Shown: positions 36,561 to 49,470 of the stretch, piece after piece
Numbering within the stretch: position 1 is the first letter of the stretch
Layout of the letters: every line of letters begins with the position of its first letter
Source of the DNA: Batrachochytrium dendrobatidis JAM81
Taxonomy: Eukaryota > Chytridiomycota > Chytridiomycetes > Rhizophydiales
Assembly (NCBI RefSeq): GCF_000203795.2
Contig: NW_006281109.1
Coordinates: 382,001-446,000, forward strand
DNA length: 64,000 nt
Direction: 5' to 3'
The notes under the pieces: generated by a model
What the model was told of the DNA's origin: nothing
Databases searched by the model: none
Seen by the model: only the letters and a program-made list of their open reading frames with translations
Made by a program: the position numbers and the translations under genes

Positions 36561-37715
36561 AGTAATATGAACGAGAATACAAGCAGCAAACAGTAATTAA
36601 ACGCCGTAATACTCGAAATTACGTCGAGACCAAGGTTGCATTATATACAAAAATAATCCAATGCTAAATTGTAATTAAAACATATATATTCAATTATACA
36701 TCGGCTAAGGCGGGAACATAAAAGGCAACTCATTACCTTATGCAAGCCGCACTTTCACGTAATTAACCCTGAAATAACCGTAACTATGACGGGTCAAGGT
36801 CATAATATCATGTGTCAGGCGATTGAGGAGGCGTTAAACAACAGGTCGTGTCAAGACAGTTCAGATTGTCGTCGTAGTACATAAGATATGAGTGATAGAT
36901 GCCCATATCATTTAAATTAACAAAAGAACATAAAAGTGTGGTTGAATGAACTTGTAGTACCGTCTCGGATACACTGCTGGCTGCTGACAATGTTCATCTA
37001 CATTCCCATCCCTCGAGTCTGTAAAAACATGACTTGTCCGTGTACAAATTGCTGATTAAAACACCAAGCAAAACTGACAAATCTATGCAGCATTGAACTA
37101 TTTTAGATTACATTCAACTAATTCGTGGGACCAGTGTTGAAGTAGTCTGGCAATAGATTACTGCCGTATTCATGTAAAATGGAATAGTAATTAAGGGTAC
37201 TAAACTATACAATAAACAGCTAATCTTGTGAATTGACGCCAATTTTTGCCAGATTTACCAGTCAAATTGGTTTTTGAACAAGTTGATTGATATTGATGCT
37301 CATTTTTGTATAAAAACAAATTACATCCATCCAATCTGTTCAATCTTGTTTTCTACAAAGCATTGGGTGACTATAAAAACAACCGTTACATTTCAGAGAT
37401 TGGTTTCTTGAGCCAATACAAGAGTTTGTAGAGTTGTATTAAAACAGTTGAATTGAAATTGAATTGTACGATTACCAAATGAGAATAGTTTGTACAATAC
37501 ACGCTGTAGTGACTAAAGAATTAAGAATATCAATCCAAGCAAACTATTAGGAATATAAATATCCAACAATTGTTCATCTCCAAGCAATCGTTGCAAGAGA
37601 GTTTTGCATGAATATGGCTGTAAATGCATTGGATTAAGTGTTTTATCTTGAATTGCAACAGCTAAACATTCAAATCACTTGATAGGAATTTGCTACTATC
37701 ACTACTGCAACTATC
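36561..37715. other. Divergent intergenic region, secreted protein / EDE1
   Basis: This is a 1,155-bp spacer between two start codons. It carries a solitary left-end motif of the MITE-like family at about 37152-37183 and otherwise AT-rich sequence. I see no supported coding frame. Confidence 0.5.
37152..37183 (+). repeat. Solo terminal motif of the MITE-like family
   Basis: gccgtattcatgtaaaatgg (about 37161-37180) matches the terminal consensus, but I find no partner end downstream and no internal family sequence. It could be an element remnant or a chance or promoter motif. Confidence 0.45.
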
Positions 37716-40700
37716 ATGGACAGCCAAGCGTTTGCTATAGATGACTCTTTTGATTCCCATTCTGGTCCTCCCGTCAAGCACCATAGTACGTCTTGCATTC
37801 CTTTAAAACTTTCATCCAAGAATGCCTGGGCATTCTTGGATATCTAGTCATGTAACTTGCAGTATAAATGCTCGAGTGTCTAACTGTCTTGAATGCAACT
37901 GCTTCGCTGTCTAGATGGTCTGAAACTATCTCCTGCAGAGTCTACTGCATATGCCAAACTGTTTAAAATAGCAGATGTTGCTGCTACTGGCCTTATCCTT
38001 CCTGCTGCTGCCGTGGCCTTTCTCTCCAAATCTAGGCTTCCTAAGAACACTCTAGGCTTGGTAAGATCTGCTTGTGAGACTGCTTGATGGACAGTGGGTT
38101 GTTGATAGCAAGTTCAAGACATTCATTGCATAGTAATCTCGGTTTGAGATGCTATTATTGGCTGGTTATATTCAATGTTTTATAAGCTTAATGGCTGACT
38201 TCAATTTCATCCTTTGTATAGATCTGGTCTTTGTCAGACACTGACAATCTCGGGGCTTTGGACAGTCCCGCTTTCAATCGAGCACTCAAATATATTGCTG
38301 CTGCTCAAGGAGGCCATCCAATCACACCTGATTCTCTCTCCATCAGTAAGTCGGATGTGCGTGTTAATGTAATGCCAATCGCTTATTGAATTCAACGAGT
38401 TTTAATACCCGAAATTGTATGTTGGACAATCTGATACAAACTTGATCAATTAGCAACGGTTTTGCCTGTATTTGACGGTGTTCATATAGATGTTGCTCCT
38501 GCACTTACTTCTCAAACTCACTATTCTGCATCATCACCGCTACTTTCTTCTGATGTAGGCTCTACTCCTATGCTGAGTATTCCTACCCAACTGACAGGAA
38601 ATCGCATGATGCCACAAAAAACTGGAGATAGTCTCGTCTTTTCTCCGACTCAAGCATCCGATGCACATATGACGGTGACCTCGGAAGAACGAGAACGATT
38701 CACTTCCTTTTTTAATGCAGCCAATCCAGTTAATGGTTCCATTACTGCTCAAGTTGCTCGTGAACTTTTTCTCAAATCAAATCTGCCCATAGAGGCATTG
38801 GGGAAAATTTGGCAACTGGTTGATCCCACTGGTTCCGGAAAGCTTCCACTCAATCAGTTTATCGTTGCTATGCATTTGATTACTGAAATGCGTCTCAATA
38901 GACTGGTGGCAGTGCCTACATCTATTTCTCCAGCATTGTGGAAATCAGCTTCTATGGCTTTGAATTCTAGTGCTCCACAGTCTCCCTCTACTTCTGGCGA
39001 AGTTTCCTCATCTATTACAGCCGCTCCTCGTTCAAACTCCACATTCTGGGATACCCATCAGAATGCTGGTGGCCAGCCGTTTGGCTTCAAACCATCTAAT
39101 GTTCAGGAGCCAATCAGTATGGCACATGCAAGTCCTACAAGCACGTCAGTCCCTGTTGCGAGAAACTTTATTGCAAGCACAGAAAGCATAATTTCAGATG
39201 CCTTTGTTGTTCCCGAGGATGAAAAGAAAAAGTTTTTTGCGTTTTTTGATCAATTGGATACTAACAAGCGTGGATATCTAACTGGCGAAGAAAGTTCATC
39301 TTTTTTTCTAAAATCAAGATTGCCTTCGGCTGATTTGGCTCAAATCTGGGAATATGTTGATGTAACCAAGTCTGGAAAAATCTCTAGAGATGGATTTGCT
39401 ACAGCCATGTTTTTCATTTCCAAACGTATGGCTGGCGGAGATCTTCCACCCACCAGTATGATAAACATGCCATTGGCAGTAGACTCAGTAAGATTAGGCA
39501 GCACTACTGATTTAACCTATGCACGCGGAACCGCTCCTGCGCTATTGGACTCATTTGATCCTTCTAACTCAGCCCCTGCTTCTGAATCAGTCGCACATAT
39601 AGCAACCCAGCCTGCGTTTGACTTGTTTGGACCGGAACGCACACTCGATTCTACCAGCATGGCTCAGAATAATAGCACGGCATATTTGATTCCTCAGATC
39701 CCTGCTGCTGCATCACATTATCGTGAAGCAGCAGAGCGTGAGGCAGAACTTAACCGTCGTAAAGAAGAAGTGACCAGTCTTACTGAGCAGTTAAAACTAC
39801 TGCATCCCACAGCAGAGGAACTCAAGAAAAAACGGTCTGATATTGATGCCGAATATAAACAAGTCACGGATGAGAAAAATAAGCTTACAATTCAGATTTC
39901 TCAAATGCGCGCTACCTATGAGGCCGAGGTGCAGATTGTTCGTGACAGTCAAAACTTTCTTATGACTGAAGTACAAAGACTTGAATCAAGCAAACTCGAA
40001 CTAAACCAAATTGAAAAGGCAGTTGCATCCATTAAAGTTGAAAAAACCAACCTTTCTGAACAAGCAGCCCGCTACCAACAGGAAATATCTGAATCTAAAA
40101 AGAATATTCAAATTCTGACGGAAGAAACGAACCAATGGCGAACTGAATTGGAAAAACTTCGTGTCGATTCTCGCCAGCAACAGCAGCTTGCTGATCTCAA
40201 TCAAAAACTGCTGCTTAGTGCACAAATTGAAAACCATCAATTCAAAATGGATCTGGCTCAAGAACGCGAACGGCTTGAGCATGCCAAACAAAAGGCTGTA
40301 CAATTTCAGCAACAAGCCTCGGTTCTTCAGGCTATCAATCAAAAGGAGTTGGCCCAAATCAAGGCAGCCGAACAGCAGCGAATTCATGAGGTGTCTCAAT
40401 CACAAGACCTGCTTGCTGCTACTACTGCCATCAAAGACCTCGCTCCTGCTGCTGCACCTCTTGTTCCTTCGTTGGCATCCAAACCTATTAAAGGTGAGCC
40501 TTTTTCTACCTTGGTCTCAGACTCTGTTGTTCACAACTCTGATAAATTAAAAGCGACTCGTTCCCTATCTGGCTCATCAACGTCTCCAGTGTCGATGGCA
40601 GATCCGCAGTCCGTTGTTACACGAAAATCTCAAGATGAATTTCGTGTAAAGGATACTAGTGAGCCAAATGATATATTTACATCCAACATGCCAAAACCAA

Positions 40701-41641
40701 ATGACTCTGAATCCGGAAACTCGTCAGCTAAATCTATCCAGTCAATGCATGCAGGTGCTACTTCGGTAATCAAAGAGCACTCTATTCCTATTTCAAAATC
40801 TGTCAGCGCATCGCCACAGTTTGTATTCGGAGAACCACAGGCTACTAGTCCAGTCATTTCTCAAATATCTTCTACATTGCCTGTACAATCCGTCACTTCG
40901 ACCTCATTGCCAGCCTCTGCGACCACTGCCTTTCCTTCCAGTTTTGATGATGTCTTTGGCCCAGCTTCTGTCGCTATTCCTGCTTCTAAATCAGCCACGT
41001 CTTTTGGTTTGGCTCATAGTGCTACAACTACCGTCGCTCCACATGCAAATAGTCCGGCCAGTGATCCTGCAAAACTGTTACTGACATCTTCAGCAAGCTC
41101 AAGTGCTAAAAAAGCAGCTACAAGTCTTCAAAATTTTGATATTGATGCCGAGTTTCAAAATGCTTTTTCTGGAGATAAACGCCTTAATGCTGCCCGCGAC
41201 TCGAGCACAGTTCAATCTATTCATCAAGGTATTTCACGAGTAAAGCCAAATGACTTTTCGGCGGATGCATTCACGTTTGATGCATCCTTTTCTGACGCTA
41301 AGCCTATCCGATCCAACACCCCGTCTTCTAAGCTCAACTTTGAGACTGTATTTGATGCACCATTGAGTTCCACGAGTGTAAAATCCATTGGGAACGCTTT
41401 ACCTATCACCTCAGCAACCAAAGATTTTGGTCCAGTAGATTTTGGTAATGCATCAGATCCAGTTGGGATGGCCAACTCTGCTGCAAGCACCACTGTTGCC
41501 TCTTTTTCCACTAAGGCTGGGGGCTCTGCGTCGTCTACTGTACCCACAAGTGTGCTTGCTGAACATACTGCTAAAGGTTTTGATGAAGATCCTTTTGGTG
41601 CTGTTGATTTTAACAAGGCACTTTCTTTACCCCATACATAA
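37716..41641 (+). CDS. EDE1: EDE1/Eps15-like endocytic scaffold with three EH domains
   Basis: Early clathrin-mediated endocytosis scaffold. The short first exon MDSQAFAIDDSFDSHSG...HH joins to NGLKLSPAESTAYAKLFKIA and then to IWSLSDTDNLGALDSPAFNR, together forming EH domain 1. The large exon (38459-41641) holds EH2 (ERFTSFFNAANPVNGSITAQ...IWQLVDPTGSGKLPLNQFIV) and EH3 (KKKFFAFFDQLDTNKRGYLT...IWEYVDVTKSGKISRDGFA). A long coiled coil follows from about 39720 to 40400 (REAAEREAELNRRKEEVTSL). The Ser/Ala/Pro-rich tail contains FDDVFGP, FNIDAEF-like NFDIDAEFQNAFSG and DEDPFGAVDFNKALSL motifs. The order EH-EH-EH/coiled-coil/disordered tail matches Ede1. I see no clear C-terminal UBA domain, which yeast Ede1 has. 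A perfect 13-bp-arm hairpin lies in intron 1. Confidence 0.92.
37814..37841. repeat. Perfect hairpin in EDE1 intron 1
   Basis: atccaagaatgcc (37814-37826) and ggcattcttggat (37829-37841) are exact reverse complements around a 2-nt loop (TG). Confidence 0.9.
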
Positions 41642-41937
41642 ATTACTTTTTGATTTGACAGCTTGATTAAAACAATTCTTATAAGCGAGTGGACAGTCTG
41701 TTTTTGAGTCTAATTGAATAGTGACAATCTCACTTGTCTATTTAAAAGTCATGTTTGAAATATAGTGAAACTATGCTCCGCTGATTTTTACCCGAGTAAA
41801 CTATCTAAAACGTTTGTAATGATTCCTATTTTAAAGTGTTTACATCAATATCATTGAATATCCCTGACACGGCCCACTTTTAGACCAATATACTATTTGA
41901 CTACATTTTATTCATCTAAAAATGCAACGATTAAACT

Positions 41938-44900
41938 TTACGACATTTCCAAACATCGAGTCAGGCAAGGAAAAACTTTATGATATTTAAATTCAAAAAG
42001 CTGACGACGTTGGTTGGCGACGTAATCTGGTTTAACCCGATCTTTTGCTTTGGTTTTCAACTCTGACCACGGGATTGCTTTGATGGCAGTCACATTCGCT
42101 ATACATACTTTTAAAAGCGACTGTGCTTCTATCTAATTATGCAATGCAACGGGGTGAGCAAAACATCAACTTTTCACGATTGCAAAGCCAAAGTACTAGA
42201 GCGCTTTCATTTCAACACATACCTTGAATGGATGCATTGTACTCATCGAATCCATCTGTTTGATTGCAGTATTCAAACTCGCTTTTGCAAGTTCAAAAGT
42301 TTGAACGCACTTGTCAACTATTGTCTTGACTTGATCTGCATCCTTGATAGCATAGGCCAGATAGTCTTTTGTTTGAAGCAGCTGTGGACTAGCAAGGATT
42401 GTCATAATTTTGAATCTATGGGCATAATGAGCCGTTTCAGTATATGCCTTATGAAACTCGACTATGTCAAGATAGCCCAATACTCGTAATGCAACAGAAA
42501 GCTAAATAATAACAAATACGTTGATATGGAAAATGAGTACAAGGGCTAGAGCATCAAGTTTAAAGCAGTATAATTCTCATCAATAGCATAGAGTACACGT
42601 GCAACATTTTTATATTAAATTGGCCTGCACTCATTCAAAAAACTTACGTCAAGAAAGGCTACAGATAATTGTTGCTTGGCAGTGTCCGAGTACAATTCAG
42701 ACATTAATTGAAAATCAATGTTCTTTTGCGAATAGTCGGATAAAGATAATGCTCCCATTCTTGACTCTACATTTTCATCTCGAAGGGTGCGAATAGACTG
42801 AATACAGTTGATACGAGCAGCATGCAGCTCTGCCAAATACCTAGTAAGATATATAGAATGCACGGTTTCTGTTAGTTTAGAATCCAAGATGTTATTTCAT
42901 TCATTGGCATTCAAACTGCCCAACAACGAGCACGATCTACCAGTATATCATTGGATATTCATTTACTGAATACAGCTCTAGCTCAAATCCAATCGAGTAG
43001 CAATGCGTCAAAACATGCAGCTTCTGTAAATAAACCCATCGTGTAAAGTAAAATTGATTCTGTAATTAAACAAAAACAAGCATGAGCAACTGTAGCAGAA
43101 TAAAGTATGGTGAATATATCATCCAACTTTACCGTTGACAAACCAAACTGTGCCAGCTGCAACTCATCATCCAGTGATTCGGCCTAAAGAAAATAAAAAT
43201 ATCATTACGCTTCAATATTCCACCAAATTAAGCCAAATGATCATGCTTACCTCTTGCTGGAATAGCTCCCACACCTCAATGACCTTGAACATATGACGAC
43301 GTTGTCTGGCTTGATTAAAGCAAAATAACTCCAAATTATATTTAAACGCCTAGATACTAAGCGTATTAGGCATATACGAATTCAAAGACATGTGCAATGG
43401 ACAACAGATTAAATCAAATACCTCGGCGCATCGCAAATTCAAATGTTCCAGTATCTCTTTGACTCTTGGGCTTAAAGTTGCTAGATATGGATGCAACGTG
43501 GTTTCAGACATAATGGTACGTACTGATGCAACTACTGTTTGTTTTCCGACAAGAGCCTCTTTTGAAAAAAGCACAGCCTATGATATCAAATATGACCCAT
43601 AACACGGAAAACACATTAGACGAAACCTAAATCCTGAAATGGACAGCAGTATGGCATAGACCTACATGAAGTACAGATCTGGTAAGAACATTTGCATTCG
43701 TGTAAGCGGTGGAAAATGACTCCACTGTCATCTAAAATAGTCATACAAATTAGATTATTTTTGTTGGACACTCAACAATAGCCAAACAAGACACTTTTAA
43801 ATACACGATACCATAATACTTTGAGCTGATTGTGATTGCGGCCATTGGCAAATTGTTTGAATATGCTTCAGAGTGGACTCCCATATTTTGAAAGCATCCG
43901 CGTTGCTTGATTGCTCCATTTGCTTGGTAGGATACTGGGAAAACCGCTTGCGATTGATCAATTGGTCAAACGAGGCTACCAATAAAATCACGAATATTTA
44001 AAATTCCAAGTTGATCATGAATGGAAACTCACACCGACTCTTATTATAGTCTTGAAAGTATATTATGGTTACATAAACTACTTACAATCAACGATGGCTG
44101 AATTTGGGTTAGCCAATATATCAGCGAGGGTAGCATTTGCAAGAGGAATTATTTCAAGTGCCGCATCAAAGTGGAATGTATGAATCGCTGCAAAAGTGCC
44201 AGTAAGGGATTTTAAAAACTTCATCCGTTGAAGAAGCATCATCATATCTTTTTTTAAAGATTCAAAAGCAAATTGAGATTCATCGATCTCTAGCATTAAA
44301 TCGCCAATCCCTGTATCAAAAGTCAGTAAATTGGCAGATTAAAAAAGATCAGATGCAGAGCATGTGAATCGAAGCAATTGCTAAAGCATGTGGTAATCTG
44401 ACAAAATACCTTGTGGAGAGTCATCGACATAAGATTGTATTTGAACTATCAAGTCACATAGTAGATTACTTGGATTTTTGTCCTCGTTATCAAGTGGTTG
44501 TTCCAATACAAATCCCGACATGTCCACATAAAAATCCTCCTCCTAAACTACAAAGCATCAGTGGACATCTACATGTAATCATTTATAATATCAGGATCTA
44601 TAGCAAATAAACATTACAAAAAATATCTGCTCTGCCATAATAATAGCCCTTGCAAGTGACATTTGTTTTAAAAAAGCTTCTAAAAATACTCGCATGATAC
44701 GATTTGAAACATTCTGTATATCGTGCATATACACACAAGTAAATACTGTTTGGGCAGCAAGCTTTCCTGAAAGCCATTCAGTCTAAATTATTTAAATCGA
44801 ATCAGTCGAGAATCAACAAACGATTCAAAAATGAATCAGGTGCACGATCTATACCTCCAAGGCCAGTAGCCTGTCGCAGACACCACAGATCTCAGATATT

Positions 44901-45438
44901 GTCCAATGATTCTTTGTGGGAATGCTTTCCACCGAAATCTTTCCTCGCTCGCTGGAATCTGGAACTGCCATTCCAGTATCCATCTTAGAATCCATGATCT
45001 ATATGCATGGTCGTATCCATACGAGTATCAAAACAATAAAGATTGGTATTTTTATATCTGGATAGTAGACTGGCTTATCTAAACCAAAGAATACTATAAG
45101 AAACTAGCAAATCAAAGTAATGCTATTGCACTTACAGACACACCAGACATGGCCTGTACAATGGAAAAGTGTGAAGACATGAGCATTTCACCAAGACCCA
45201 GCTCTACAATAGCCGACATGGAACAGGAGTAACACAAAAAGAGTAGAACAAGACATGAGCATATGCAATCGATATGGAACAGTCATTAAATTAGAACTCA
45301 ATAAAATAGTGCATTATTTCATCAACATTTACGCCTATCTAGACAATCACCTTGAGTAGCTTCTCTCATGAGTCGAGTCACATCCTTGAGCGCAGAAATT
45401 GGTTTGTTTGGCTTGATACTAGAAAAAAAGTTGGTCAT
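41938..45438 (-). CDS. NAA35: NatC auxiliary subunit NAA35 (MAK10)
   Basis: Auxiliary, ribosome-anchoring subunit of the NatC N-terminal acetyltransferase. The start at 45438 reads MTNFFSSIKPNKPISALKDV followed by TRLMREATQ. A GTGATT intron leads to ELGLGEMLMSSHFSIVQAMS. The next exon has IMDSKMDTGM, the hallmark of the family, and then ALEVETEWLSGKLAAQTVFT. The middle is spread over many small exons (LEIDESQFAFESLKKDMMML; RMGALSLSDYSQKNIDFQLM). The C-terminus KVCIANVTAIKAIPWSELKT...LFEFKYHKVFP parallels the human ending before a short divergent tail, with the stop at 41938. I count more than ten introns, and many internal borders were not resolved by hand. The 5' end is divergent from NDC1 across a spacer filled mostly by a MITE-like copy. 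Confidence 0.87.
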
Positions 45439-45508
45439 GGTGGGATTATCGAATGGAAATGTATTGCTGGATCCGACAATGCAGCATATAACTGTGAGGT
45501 TGAATTCC

Positions 45509-45880
45509 AGCTATATTCACGTAAAATGGAACACTTGCATTGACCACTTTTGCAATGGTTAAATAGTCATTGTAATGGTTAGAAATCGCTTGAATCAACA
45601 CAGCGATCATCGTACAACTCTAAACTATTTCTTTCTTATTTGACAGTCACAATCATCAGATTATCCATTACAGTCCAGATGCTACATTGAACTGTTCAAC
45701 TCTTGCATTTTAAAATCATATTCGCGCTCTAGCTCAAAAGAACAAGAACTGCTTCATGCCAATCACCAAGAGAGAACCCAAACAACTCAATGCTGTCCAA
45801 TAAACCAATCAATCACTTCATGAGGTCGGCTGTTTATTATACATTCTTGGTGTTTATTTTACGTGAATATGACTGTAAAA
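45509..45880 (+). mobile_element. MITE-like element, copy 2, in the NAA35/NDC1 promoter
   Basis: The left end agctatattcacgtaaaat (from 45509) and the right end attttacgtgaatatgact (about 45857-45875) are inverted repeats of about 25 bp with few mismatches. The copy is flanked by near-identical gttgaattcc (45499-45508) and gttgaatttc (45881-45890), a candidate 10-bp target-site duplication. Internal tracts (ttttaaaatcatattcgcgc; cttcatgagg near the right end) match the other copies. It occupies 372 of the 479 bp between the two divergent start codons. Confidence 0.7.
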
Positions 45881-45917
45881 GTTGAATTTCAACTTTATTC
45901 AATAGTCTGCAACTGTT

Positions 45918-48900
45918 ATGGGATTTGATTCTGTAATCCAGCCATTGGTCGACAGACGACTGTCTGGAGCTGCTCTTTGCTCTAGTCTGGGTGCCTTTTT
46001 TTGTTCCTTCCTTTTTCTTTACTGTCCTTCCGACATCTACACTTTGGGTAAGTATGAGCATTTGCTCAGATGTAAATGTCTGGTTTATTGGTATTGCTCT
46101 AATGTAGCATTTTTGGATTCATATCAATCCCTTGACACTAAACTACTTTATCAACTTTGTTTAATTCATGTATTTTAGGACTAAAAGACTTATTCAGTCA
46201 ATCTGCTATTCTGCTGTCATTTGCATCGGCTTTGTTGCTGATTCCTATACTGATCTTGAGACGATCTTCAATGCAAGGTATCTGTTTCCATGCACACTAT
46301 TATCTGACTGGCGTCTTTACCAATTGCTCAATTTGTATGCCCATACAACACTACCGGATAATTTTATTACAGCTGCTGATCTTTACTATGCATCTGTTTG
46401 TTTCAATTGCTTTTCAACATAATTCATAATTTAAAGCCTCGCCAGCTATTTATTCAAACAATATACAGTGGATCTATCAAAGCCTCAGGTTTAGTGTGGT
46501 CATATCAGTGTTGGTACACCTGGCTGCTACCATAACTCTATCAGCACTGTTTAATTATATGCGAGATATCAACTATCCTATGCTTATTCGTTCCAAGGGG
46601 TAAATTTGAAACATGTTGGATGTGATCAACTCTATCGTTACTACAAATGGTTAATTTAGATTACTTATTGTTTGAATTTAGAGCATATGCACCTCATTTG
46701 AACCCAAAATTCGTATACATGTGTGGGGTGTATTTGGCAGTTGGCCCAATATATGCATTGTATCGCTATATTCAGCAAGCCGATATACTTCGATTTCCTC
46801 CTATCCAGGTTTGTATTATTACTGGTTTTAACGCATTTTGATTTACAGCCTTATTCGCGTAAATGGAATACTTTTCTGTATCTACCTTGTATCACTGCCT
46901 CCATTTTGATTTGGAATAGGCCGTGCTTAAATGTGTTGTCTTTCTACTACAAACTTATTGTTTGCTTAATAGACACAACGTCCATCATATGATACAATCA
47001 AACTATAGTTTTGAACTGTCTTTTCTACTCTTTTGGCAAGCCATACATTGCAACCCAGACCTTGAGTTTGACTGCTTCCAACTCTGTAAACACGTTTTTG
47101 CTGTATTCTAAAATCACTCGGATATGTTGCGCTTTACTTCAACAGTGATTGTAGTCTCGGGAATGCAACTGTTTTTATGTTGGTCGCTAGAGAAAAGACC
47201 AGTAGCTTGTCAATCATTTCATGAGATTGTTTATTATATTGACATCCATATTTAATGCTCCATTTTACATGAATACAACTGCAAAAAACTTACAATTTAT
47301 ATGTTTTCCCAATCGGCTTTGATCCAACTTTACTCTTTTTAGAGATCCATGAGAGTATGGTTTAAATCTGTCATTACAAAATCTATTGTTCGTGGTGTTC
47401 GACTAGGATGCTGTTTATCGGTTGTATGCTGGTTTTCTTTTTTTTTTGCAGGCTGGCCTCTATACTATGCTTTAGATAGCACACTGCAGCACTGGAAATT
47501 TACGTAGGTCTCATTTTAAATTTTTTCAGCTACTATTGCATATCGGCAATCGACTTTAGCTCTTGGTCATGGTTATGGTTTGTTTTGATTCAAATTGACT
47601 AATCCGGCCGTAATAATGGTAGTTTAAGTAGCACACCTAGAGTTTTGCTTACCTGTCTTACCGATCTTCAGCTTTTTATGAGAGCCTGCTTGACCGCATC
47701 TTTTGTCATAGTGCTTTTGGAAATTGCTCATGATCAATTCTCCTTGCATACGACCTCGGTAAGTGAAATGTACTGTTCATTGCTCTATTGGCCACACACG
47801 TTTGTGGTGTATATTTAAAAACTGTCTAGTACTGGTCTAATTTGAAACAATATATAGATTATTTTGGAAAACCCAAGCGTGTCATTGCTTATTGCGTCGT
47901 TTAACGAAAACCTATCATCATACAACACGGTAAGTTTTGAGCAGGCTGGCCATCTTGAACTGGATGCTTTGTACCTCTCATGTCTAACTTTAATCGCGTA
48001 TTGAAACGGCAGTACCTTGCCATATTTCAAATCAAGTGGGCCGTCCAGTTCTCGCCTGCATTAAGACAAAAAGTTTTTAATGATATCGATACAGACTGCT
48101 CTGCTTGGAAGCTAATATCTACTGCATTGATAACTCGACTAAATAATCTACGCTTGGCTTTTGAGGCTGATATGGGTAAGATGGCCATTTTTGATTTTTT
48201 GTTGAATACTATTGCAGTTGCTAATATCAAATTAATATTTATGGCTGCATTATTGCATTTATAGAAATTAAGAAAACTCGATCTGAACTGTCGACAGAGG
48301 AAAATACCTTTTCTGAACCGCCGATTTCTAATGGTTTAGTTTTTGGTGATCAATCTACTCACAAATCCACACCTATCTCACCTACCCAAACTGGTATTAT
48401 TTATCCTGCTCAGAAACCATCTGTTTTAAGAAATGCTGCTTCTTTTATCCTAGAACCTACTGTTTCTGGCGGAAATATATTCATGTCTGATGGACGAACT
48501 CCAGAATTGGTGCAAGGTAGTGTAGAACTTGAAACAAGTTTAGAGGTTCCGAGACTTTTGCGCCGAAAAAATCGGTCTAATGCAGACCAGGCTCATGCTC
48601 CAAAACCAGCAGCAAACGTGTCCATAATCAGCATTCCTGGATCTCAAGATGTGATGAATGCGATTGCTCAGATGATCACCAGTTGGTCGTTTGGACTGCA
48701 GCTAATGGGTGAGACGGTTGTCAGAAAGGCAGCATGCATTACCAAAGATATACAGCTCGATATTTGGACTATTGAATGTAGGAATCAGACTTGAATGCTT
48801 ATTTGATTTTCTTAATCTATTGATACACATTCTAAATCTCTGGGTTTACACTGAAACTATCAATATCCACAAACCATCATGCTTTAGCATTGTCGAGTCT

Positions 48901-49240
48901 TGTCGTGGCATCTACACATGAAGACAAATACGGTATGGTGCACAGGGATGTTCCACATATTTTGAACACGCTTACATTGCTCCTTATAACAATGGAGCGG
49001 TTCGTGACTCATGTTCATCGTGATGGCTCTGGACGTCCTATGGCTGCTGGGATACTGTGGAAAAGACATACTGCTAGATCGGCCACATGGGTTGTGCCAC
49101 AAGAACTTCACATTTGCCTATTGGTGCTTCAAAACTCCATTTATCGCATTGTAACCACATACTATTCTCATTTATCTCGATTTGACTTGTTACCCGAGAC
49201 AGCTGCACGACTCCAGCAGTTTCTTGATTTCCATGAATAA
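45918..49240 (+). CDS. NDC1: NDC1 transmembrane nucleoporin
   Basis: Pore-membrane protein that anchors nuclear pore complexes and, in fungi, the spindle pole body. The start MGFDSVIQPLVDRRLSGAAL is followed by transmembrane helices (CSSLGAFFCSFLFLY; LSFASALLLIPILIL; VVISVLVHLAATITLSALF; KFVYMCGVYLAVGPIYALYR). FPPIQ at 46808 joins in phase 0 to RSMRVWFKSVITKSIVRGV at 47343 across a 534-nt intron containing an element copy. More helices follow (LGCCLSVVCWFSFFFAGWP), then the cytosolic C-terminal domain: QIKWAVQFSPALRQKVFND, ALSSLVVASTHEDKYGMVHR, DVPHILNTLTLLLITMERFV and NSIYRIVTTYYSHLSRFDLL, ending QQFLDFHE. These match the conserved NDC1 C-terminal region. Several small introns are present throughout. 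Confidence 0.88.
46846..47282 (+). mobile_element. MITE-like element, copy 3, inside an NDC1 intron
   Basis: The left end gccttattcgcgtaaatgga (about 46848) and the right end tccattttacatgaatac (about 47260) are inverted repeats. The 437-bp body shares caaactatagttttgaac, catacattgcaaccc and caatcatttcatgagattgt tracts with other copies. It lies wholly within the 46809-47342 intron, leaving about 37 bp at the donor side and 60 bp at the acceptor side. Confidence 0.7.
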
Positions 49241-49398
49241 ATCTTTTTTGATAGCTATTCAACTTTTTTTAATTTATCTTAAAAATAGCTTGAGTGCAGG
49301 AACATGTGATATTACATCTGCACTCATTCAAACAGTTGTGACTGCTTGTACTGAAACCTGAGATTCAAAAAGTTTGTCATGCTTTGAACAAAAAGAGT

Positions 49399-49470
49399 AG
49401 GTCGATCCGAGAGTCGAACTCGGGTTGTTGGATTCAAAGTCCAAAGTGCTAACCACTACACTAATCAACC
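49399..49470 (-). tRNA. tRNA-Gln (anticodon UUG)
   Basis: On the minus strand this 72-nt stretch folds as a standard cloverleaf: acceptor GGTTGAT/ATCGACC, D-arm with TAGTGTAGTGGTTAGCA (A and B-box-like), anticodon arm TTGGACTTTGAATCCAA with loop CTTTGAA (TTG anticodon), and a T-arm with GTTCGACTC. The acceptor stem has a central mismatch or wobble. There is no intron. It is followed on the minus strand by the 3' region of NDC1 (convergent). Confidence 0.93.
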
